From positions 52,338 through 67,204 of the forward strand of contig NW_003101624.1 in assembly GCF_000003855.2 (NCBI RefSeq): a DNA stretch of 14,867 nt, given 5' to 3'. Shown here piece by piece: positions 9,908 to 14,867 of the stretch. The position numbers were made by a program, and so were the translations under genes. The notes beneath the pieces are model-generated. The model had not been told where the DNA came from, did no database searches, and was given only the letters and a program-made list of their open reading frames with translations. Origin of the DNA: Blastomyces gilchristii SLH14081 (Eukaryota; Ascomycota; Eurotiomycetes; Onygenales; Ajellomycetaceae). Positions within the stretch are counted from its first letter, which is position 1. Each line of letters starts with the position of its first letter.

Positions 9908-10113
9908 TATTGACAAATAGTTTCAAAGTATCAGAAGGTGTTAAAATACTACAATTTGTAAACAGTTTTTGTATTCTAAGCTGGAATTTTCTGATTTTGC
10001 ATATCTAAAATTGGTAAATGTATAATACTTGACTTTAGAGATATAGGAAAAACCCTGAGAACTAAAAGTTCTCAGGTAGATGTCATAGTCTCTTACTGTA
10101 TACATCTATAATT
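9908..10113 (+). other. LINE 3' untranslated region
   Basis: Non-coding segment between ORF2 and the tail. A pyrimidine-rich run precedes it (about 9800-9860). It is well conserved with 13680-13920 in the second LINE copy, including GAAAAACCCTGAGAACT and the GTATACATCTATAAT block before the tail. It contains the stem-loop annotated separately. Confidence 0.75.
10054..10076 (+). other. Perfect 10-bp stem-loop in the LINE 3' UTR
   Basis: CCTGAGAACT (10054-10063) and AGTTCTCAGG (10067-10076) are exact complements around an AAA loop, about 40 nt upstream of the (TAA)n tail. In copy 2 the left arm is unchanged and the right arm reads AGTTTTCAGA, two transitions away. A 3' hairpin beside a short simple-repeat tail is the arrangement that LINE reverse transcriptases with stringent 3'-end recognition use. 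This role is inferred. Confidence 0.75.
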
Positions 10114-10136
10114 TAATAATAATAATAATAATAATA
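10114..10136 (+). repeat. (TAA)n tail of LINE copy 1
   Basis: Between seven and eight TAA units end the LINE directly before the right target-site duplication. Copy 2 has the same kind of tail at 13921-13938. A trinucleotide tail instead of poly(A) occurs in some LINEs, such as the Drosophila I factor. Confidence 0.9.
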
Positions 10137-10150
10137 ACAATTTAGTAACT
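10137..10150 (+). repeat. Right target-site duplication of the full-length LINE
   Basis: Exact copy of 2628-2641. From 10151 the sequence should be the continuation of gypsy copy 1. Confidence 0.85.
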
Positions 10151-10590
10151 AATAAAGAAAAAATAAAGAAAACTCATACTTATATTCTTATTATCTGTGA
10201 TACTCAACTCTTCTGTAACTATTAATTCTTCTCTTCAAAAAAGTAGAGAGTATTATATCTATAATATAGATAATTATTACATTTAATATAAAAATTACTG
10301 AAAATACACACACTTCAAGAGAGTCTGATATCAGAGTGTATATAGTTGTAACAGAGTCTTCAGAGCTGATTATCTGTATATATTATCAGATACTTCTTAT
10401 AAATCTGTGTCTGTTTTCTCAGCTGTACTGAAGTATTCAGTCTGAAAATTATTAAGATACAGAGAGAAAGTGCATCAGTTCAGATCACTTCTGTTATAAA
10501 TTCAGAGTATTTATATTGTCTTAATTATCTGAATTTTATAAGTACTCAGAGACTCATCTCTTATTAATATTAAAATTGTAGAAATACACT
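10151..10590 (+). other. Presumed gypsy copy 1 3' end, possible LTR
   Basis: By the target-site logic this stretch belonged to the gypsy element and should include its polypurine tract and 3' LTR. TGTAACAGAG at 10347 looks like a fungal gypsy LTR start, and AAATACA ending near 10589 could be an LTR end, giving about 240 bp. No second LTR lies in the window, so neither boundary can be confirmed. There is no coding signal. Confidence 0.3.
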
Positions 10591-10990
10591 GCAGTCCGAG
10601 AACTGTTAATAGAGAATCTAAACATATTTATTTATATCTAATCAGAGATTATGTGAGTAGAGAGAGAGTAATTGTAGATTTATAAGACTGCAGAAAGCAC
10701 TGACAGTACTTATTATTATTATTATTATACTTTTATTATACTTATATACAAGCGGAGCTTATGATGAGTTCTTGAGTGATATTAAATACAGATTAAGTAT
10801 TGATTATACAGGAGGAAATACAGATATTGAGATCACATCAAGATAATAAGAACATAGAAAATACAAAGAACTGATAATTAAATACGTGTGATAATAACTT
10901 CTCATCTCAGAAACATAGAGTAATTTATTGAAGCAATTTGTACATCTCTGTATTTATTAGAAACCTGAGATGCTTGAGTTTCAGATTTCA
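10591..10990. other. Less decayed intergenic spacer
   Basis: I recognise no gene. It has three of the few CpGs outside the LINE 5' island (10597, 10753, 10885) and several GG pairs (CAGGAGG, AAGCGGAGC), so it is less mutated than the elements on each side. It may be single-copy or low-copy DNA between insertions. It contains the microsatellite at 10711-10728. Confidence 0.4.
10711..10728. repeat. (TAT)6 microsatellite
   Basis: Six TAT units followed by ACTTTTATTATAC. On the minus strand it reads as an ATA/TAA run, but the DNA beyond it does not match the LINE 3' UTR, so I do not call it a LINE tail. Confidence 0.75.
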
Positions 10991-11059
10991 TGTATCCTCT
11001 ATGAGTTTTGAACTCACATGTCTTGATTTTTCATGCTAAGACACTACTGAGTGACTGCA
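10991..11059 (-). tRNA. tRNA-like remnant, anticodon position GAA (Phe type), no acceptor stem
   Basis: Read on the minus strand. The T arm GTGAG-TTCAAAA-CTCAT forms 5 pairs (one G-T) around a canonical 7-nt loop (11001-11017). A 5-nt variable region follows (11018-11022). The anticodon arm is TTAGC-ATGAAAA-ATCAA (11023-11039) with T33, GAA and A37. Its three non-Watson-Crick positions would all pair if C-to-T and G-to-A changes are reversed. A D-arm-like TCAC-TCAGTA-GTGT follows. The 5' and 3' acceptor strands do not pair, so this is at best a pseudogene or a tRNA-derived SINE head. Confidence 0.4.
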
Positions 11060-11063
11060 TTAA

Positions 11064-11873
11064 TTATTCAATCATCAGAACACAGTGACAGTACTGAGAG
11101 CTTTGTAAAATCTATCAGCTAGAATCTGTAAGAAATTACTTATAGAGAGACTTACAGTAAAGATTAGAACTATACTACTAAGAGTCAGAGACTGATCTGA
11201 GAGAGTCACAGAGTTAACTGCAGATGTGAAGATCAGATACAGTGAGAGAGCTGAGAGAGATAAAAACACTGTTATAAGTGATAATACTTCTACTTCATTA
11301 GTTAGTAGAAAGTGATTACAGAAGTTATGAAAATACTTATAAAAAGCTCAGCAGTAGTCAGATATTGTTTATAAAGGTATTACAATTGAGAAAAATTTTA
11401 TTATTGAGAAGTTCTTTAATTAATATATAGATATTATTAGAAATACTCTCTATCAATTATCTGAGTAAAAATACTTCACAGATGAATAAGAATACTCACA
11501 GTTTATAAGAATAAAAGCTGTTACAGAAAAAGAAAAAAGAAGATAAGATTCTATAAACAGATCTGAGATATTTATACTACTCTAGAGAGATTTATTTATA
11601 CTATAAGTAATTTCATAGAATAGTCAGATTACTTCAGTGAATAAAGAATAATTATAAATTACAGATCTTAATCTTTCTATATAACTATAAAGAGTAATTG
11701 CAGATCACAGATATCTTGATTTTATAATTCTACAGAGTTAATGAAAGAATGAAACACTTCTTACAACTTTACAGTGTCAAAGAATAACAATTTAAAAGAA
11801 TAAGTAAAAGATTGACTTATAAATACTTCTCTTTGATAAAAGTGATCTAACAGAAAGTGATTTATCTGTGAGA
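11064..11873 (+). pseudogene. Unidentified coding remnant, plus strand
   Basis: From just after a TAA at 11061-11063, one frame reads as protein-like sequence broken mostly by TGA and TAA stops that look like lost Trp or Gln codons. Parts are LSARICKKLLIERLTVKIRT, ERVTELTADVKIRYSERAER, then DKNTVISDNTSTSLVSRK. Later come YIDIIRNTLYQLSE, RIKAVTEKEKRR and VIADHRYLDFIILQS. The N-terminal part is charged and helical, Arg/Glu/Leu-rich, perhaps a coiled coil. I recognise no domain. It could be the gag of an LTR element or ORF of another transposon, since gypsy copy 2 lies downstream on the same strand. The open minus-strand stretch at 11075-11269 is its shadow. Confidence 0.5.
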
Positions 11874-12055
11874 TGAATCTGTGTAACAGTTATATAAGAA
11901 TCTCATGAAAGAAGAGTTAAAGATCAGCTGAAACTTTTCAGATTGAAAGATATGAAATGAATCTATATAATAATTATATAAGAATTATACAGAAATAATT
12001 GAGAGATAACTGAAACTCTTCTATATAAAAGATATAAAATTAATCTGTATGATAG
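11874..12055 (+). repeat. Tandem repeat, about 83-bp unit, just over two copies
   Basis: Unit A is 11874-11957 (84 bp) and unit B is 11958-12039 (82 bp). A third starts at 12040 and fades by about 12055. All begin TKAATCTRTRTRAYAG-like, and A and B share ATATAAGAAT, AACTGAAACT-like and AAAGATAT blocks. It directly follows the unidentified coding remnant, whose frame would enter the repeat, but the 82-bp unit breaks the frame. Confidence 0.7.
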
Positions 12056-12526
12056 TCAGAAAAAGATCTGCAGATTATAAAGAATCTTATGAAATAAGAA
12101 ACTAAGTGACAGACTCTTTTCTCTTTATAAAAACAAGAGATTTTTTCTCACTGAGATTTTTTATAGATTATCAAGAATTTTTAGTGAGTATCAGTACAGT
12201 GCTGAGCCTGATTCTATGAAATTACTCAGTGAAAGACTTTACAGACAAAGTCTTAGAGAGAAAGAGATTTATAAGAAATCTCACTTCTTATAAATTCTTT
12301 ATCTCTATTTCTATCTCTTATATAACTAATAGAGTTAGCAGCTCTTGACTACACACAACTGTATAGACTGTAGTTTGTAACTACTATTTATAACTCAGCT
12401 TCAATGCTATATTACATTTAATCTCTACATTTATCTTTCTATTATAAATACTTCTAGTAGCTGTCAGTACATATCATGTGAAGTTGTAAACATCTGAATA
12501 ATTTTCTGTGAGTACTTGTTTTTACA
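12056..12526. other. AT-rich stretch between the tandem repeat and LINE copy 2
   Basis: I find no gene here. Besides the long hairpin at 12255-12306, it holds a small perfect inverted repeat, GTAGTT/AACTAC (12370-12375 with 12379-12384). If LINE copy 2 landed in gypsy copy 2, the part ending at 12526 should encode the RT palm upstream of the KHTEC block, but translation here does not match RT convincingly. Confidence 0.5.
12255..12306. repeat. Long hairpin: 11-bp perfect core, about 22-bp near-perfect stem
   Basis: ATTTATAAGAA (12267-12277) and TTCTTATAAAT (12285-12295) pair perfectly around a 7-nt loop. The outer arms continue as AGAGAGAAAGAG on the left and TCTTTATCTCT on the right, with two defects. 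It could be a foldback end, a transcript hairpin or chance in simple A/G and T/C-rich DNA. Confidence 0.65.
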
Positions 12527-13606
12527 CTCTCTGAAGAGAAAAGCTGAAATCTCTCATAGACTTGTAAATAAGTGAACTATTTAAAGAGAGAGAATATGAA
12601 TAGTATTTAAAAAAGATCTCTACAATTAATATAAAGACTCAATTCTGATTTACTCATATAACTTAAAAAATAAGAATTTAAACAGATTAAATAGAGATAT
12701 TACTTATACTGAAGATAATATTAATTTTATCTCAGATTTCTGAAAGTTAGACTTTGAATCTGAAGTTTTTAATGCTGAACTGTTTACAACAGTAAAAGCT
12801 TTCAAACTTATTAAAATGAAATCTTATAAAAGAGAGATTAGTTTAAAGGCAGCATGAATATTCTCTAATTGTCAAGCTGCTTGAAAAAGACTTAGAAATT
12901 ATCAGATTTATAATGATTAAATGAATATTGAACTGATTTTAAATTCTGTTATAAAAATTTAAAAGAGAAGAATATTATAACTGATAATACATCTACACTA
13001 AGTTTCTACTCATATAAATATTCATGCTAATGAATTGACTGATTCAGCTGTAACAAAGAGTTCAGAATTAAGTAGATCTATTTAAAAAACAGTATTCTAA
13101 TCTTTCATAAAGAGAAAGATAAAAGAATCTTGTGTAAATAAGTGAAATGAAAGCTAGTAGAAGCAAAAAAAGAGTATACATTATGCAAGATTTGAAACAA
13201 AACTCAAGTGAAAATTTTGTTTAACACAATGTACAAAGAAAATATTCTCATCTATAATTCAGCTGAAACTAGAATATGATTACTTCAAATCTTATATACA
13301 AAGATTTAATAATAGATTTGATTCAACAGAATACTCATACTGTGATTCAAATGAAAATCCTGAGTATATTATAATATATTGTATATTATACAATAGTCTC
13401 AGAGCCAGATTGAAAGAAAAGAATAATTTAAATCAATAAAATATGAGATTCTTATTCTCAACTGAGACAAAAATTAAATACTTAATAGACTTTCTATTAG
13501 ACACTCAAGCAGCTATAAGAAAATGACTGTATTCAAAAATGTCTGAATATGAAGAGGTGATAATTAATTAAATATAGTCTATTAAAACAGCTATACACTC
13601 TCTTTA
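12527..13606 (+). pseudogene. LINE copy 2 ORF2 C-terminus (RNase H and CCHC), decayed
   Basis: Homologous to the last part of ORF2 in copy 1. The damage is different and partly complementary. SDSQAA is now SNCQAA (Asp codon AAT at 12867-12869), while the later LTD Asp, lost in copy 1, is kept (GAT within ATTGACTGATTC, 13035-13046). In the zinc motif the first Cys is Tyr and the His is Tyr, while the last Cys, Phe in copy 1, is still TGT (about 13379-13381). The TAA after ACACTCTCTT near 13605 may mark the original ORF2 end better than copy 1 does. Confidence 0.85.
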
Positions 13607-13859
13607 AACATGTTTATTTTATTATTATCTTTTCTTACAGTTTCTTTTCTGTTCTTTTCTATTTACTGTGTCTATCTTTAAGACTTTGTTTCTTTTCTTG
13701 TATCATGTTACTTTCTAAATGATTTCAAAAGTATCAGAAGATATTAAAAATGCTGTAATTTATAAGAGGTTTTTGTATTCTGAGCTGAAATTTTCTAATT
13801 TTGCATATCTGAAATTGATAAATATATAATAATTAGCTGTACAGATACTAGAAAAACCC

Positions 13860-13938
13860 TGAGAACTCAAAGTTTTCAGATAGATATCATAGTCTCTGAC
13901 TGTATACATCTATAATAAAATAATAATAATAATAATAA
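13860..13938 (+). other. LINE copy 2 3' end: decayed stem-loop and (TAA)6 tail
   Basis: The left arm CCTGAGAACT is intact, but the right arm is AGTTTTCAGA, so the hairpin of copy 1 is weakened by a C-to-T and a G-to-A change. The (TAA)6 tail is at 13921-13938. Gypsy RT sequence follows at once. Confidence 0.85.
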
Positions 13939-14867
13939 ATACTTTATAAAAAAATAAAAACACACTGAGTGTATATAAACTGTATTAAAAGTCTTAAAAA
14001 AGATAAAACTGTATATTAAACTTATGAAATACAACTTCAGTAGTCACTCAATTAATTTTTCAAAATATATAATCACTGTAAATAATATTCAGATAAAGTT
14101 TACATGAGTTAAAACTATTCTATTATAACTGAAGTTAATTAATATTTATAAAATTCAGATTTTTCAGAGATTTGTGAATTTCTATCAACAGTTTATCTTT
14201 GTATATATGAAAATCTTTTTAACTTTTACGGACATGTTGATGAGTGAAAATAAGAAAAAGTTATTCTATAAATAAAAAATGAAATGATTGTTAAAAAGAG
14301 AGAGTTGTAAGAACTTTTTTATTTTAGAAATTTATAAAGTTTTTACAGAGTTAAAATTAAGATTTACAGATAAAGTGATACTCTATCATTTTAATCTTAT
14401 ACTTTTAATCAGATAAAAAAGAGCTGTTTTTTTTTATAATTTCAGAAATAATTTTATAACTACAGTTAAATGAAAACAGAGTTTTATTAATTTTTTTCTT
14501 ATGAAAAATATAATCTGCAGAAATTCATTATAATATTTATAATTAGAAGTTTTTTATAATAGTGAAATTCTTTCATTATTAATATCACTACTTTGAGAGT
14601 CTTGTAACAGTAATTATTATTAAAACTGATTATAATAGTTTGTAGTAATTTATTTTAATTCAGAAACTCTTATAGCAGTAAATTTACTGAGTTGAGAAAC
14701 TGAGTGAGTTCTGATTCAAAATAGAGTATATTAAGAAAATTAAGAACTTAGTAGACCGACTCTTTTACAGATCTGACTATATTTAAAAAAACAAAGAGAT
14801 TAAAGAAAACAGAAAAGTTTCACAGAATGCTCAGACTAAGTATTAAAAGAAAATTAATTAAAAAGTC
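13939..14867 (+). pseudogene. pol: gypsy/chromovirus copy 2: RT palm/thumb and RNase H, decayed and cut by the window end
   Basis: Starts directly after LINE copy 2. FIKK*KHTECI*TVLKVLKK matches the RT block after YLDD (FSKTxEEHxEHIxxVLxxL). Next come KLYIKLMKYNF (KCEF block), INFSKYIITVNNIQIKF (VxFLGYIIxxxGI) and the thumb block RFVNFYQQF. From about 14109 it aligns with copy 1 from position 3, and its end at 14867 matches about 775 in copy 1. It is some 16 bp shorter there, including a deletion near 14750-14790. It is more thoroughly decayed than copy 1: many CT dinucleotides of copy 1 are TT here. It has two CpGs (14229, 14757). Confidence 0.88.

Larger units (their letters stand above)
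2642..10136 (+). mobile_element. Near-full-length Tad1-like LINE (copy 1), decayed
   Basis: Non-LTR retrotransposon on the plus strand. It has a long leader, ORF1 with CCHC knuckles, ORF2 with APE-type endonuclease, RT, RNase H and a C-terminal CCHC, then a stem-loop and a (TAA)n tail, all within a 14-bp target-site duplication. In fungi, this ORF layout with an RNase H after the RT points to the Tad1 clade. The clade is inferred, not proven by phylogeny. ORF2 stays in one frame for about 4 kb; ORF1 has one apparent frameshift. Stops and lost catalytic residues show that it is dead. A truncated relative lies at 12527-13938. Confidence 0.9.
12527..13938 (+). mobile_element. LINE copy 2, 5'-truncated
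   Basis: Aligns with 8712-10136 of copy 1 from CTCTCTGAAG (12527) to the (TAA)n tail. It covers the end of ORF2 (RNase H and CCHC) and the 3' UTR. 5' truncation is the usual result of incomplete target-primed reverse transcription. Differences from copy 1 are mostly transitions, with a few small indels. A target-site duplication is doubtful: GAGTACTTG near 12510 resembles AAATACTTT after the tail, with two transitions and one transversion. Confidence 0.93.

Noticed and set aside
10347..10589. Definite 3' LTR of gypsy copy 1
   Set aside because: The TGTAACAG start is suggestive, but there is no second LTR or clear polypurine tract to compare with, so it stays a weak note.
10711..10736. Tail of a minus-strand LINE
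   Set aside because: The run reads as (ATA)n on the minus strand, but the sequence beyond it lacks the LINE stem-loop and 3' UTR blocks.
11075..11269. Open minus-strand frame of 64 codons
   Set aside because: Antisense to a plus-strand frame with better protein-like content and decay-type stops.
1..14867. TGA read as Trp (mitochondrial or altered code)
   Set aside because: TAA and TAG also interrupt the frames, catalytic Asp codons are lost by G-to-A, and the elements are nuclear retrotransposons. Decay explains the TGA codons.

Overview
The window looks like a gene-poor, AT-rich compartment of a filamentous fungus, most likely an ascomycete. It holds nested, dead retrotransposons that have suffered heavy C-to-T and G-to-A decay. 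Evidence: Ty3/gypsy chromovirus Pol domains and a Tad1-like LINE can be read through dozens of in-frame stops, most of them fitting Trp (TGG to TGA/TAA) or Gln (CAR to TAR) codons. CpG is almost absent; by eye I found only about five outside one short island. No intact gene is present, and I saw no rRNA gene, CRISPR array or bacterial feature.

Layout. 1-2641: 3' half of a plus-strand gypsy/chromovirus pol (RT thumb, RNase H, integrase, chromodomain), readable in one uninterrupted frame. 2642-10136: a plus-strand LINE of about 7.5 kb inserted just downstream of that chromodomain and bounded by an exact 14-bp target-site duplication (2628-2641 and 10137-10150). Within the LINE: an unmutated CpG-rich segment at the 5' end (2642-3063), a hairpin-rich AT leader with a 53-bp tandem repeat, ORF1 (CCHC knuckles), ORF2 (endonuclease, RT, RNase H, CCHC), a 3' stem-loop and a (TAA)n tail. 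10151-11060: the presumed gypsy 3' end and LTR zone, then milder-decayed spacer with a TAT microsatellite and a tRNA-like remnant. 11064-12526: an unidentified plus-strand coding remnant, an approximately 83-bp tandem repeat and a long hairpin. 12527-13938: a second, 5'-truncated LINE copy. 13939-14867: a second copy of the gypsy pol (RT palm/thumb and RNase H), running off the window.

Nothing here works together as an operon or pathway. The interest lies in the record of events: LINEs landing in gypsy elements, a mutational process whose surviving C contexts do not fit classic CpA-directed RIP, and a LINE whose 5' end seems to carry foreign, undamaged sequence. I see no convincing new functional system. 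The best candidates for new biology are that chimeric 5' end and the CpC/CpG-type decay signature.
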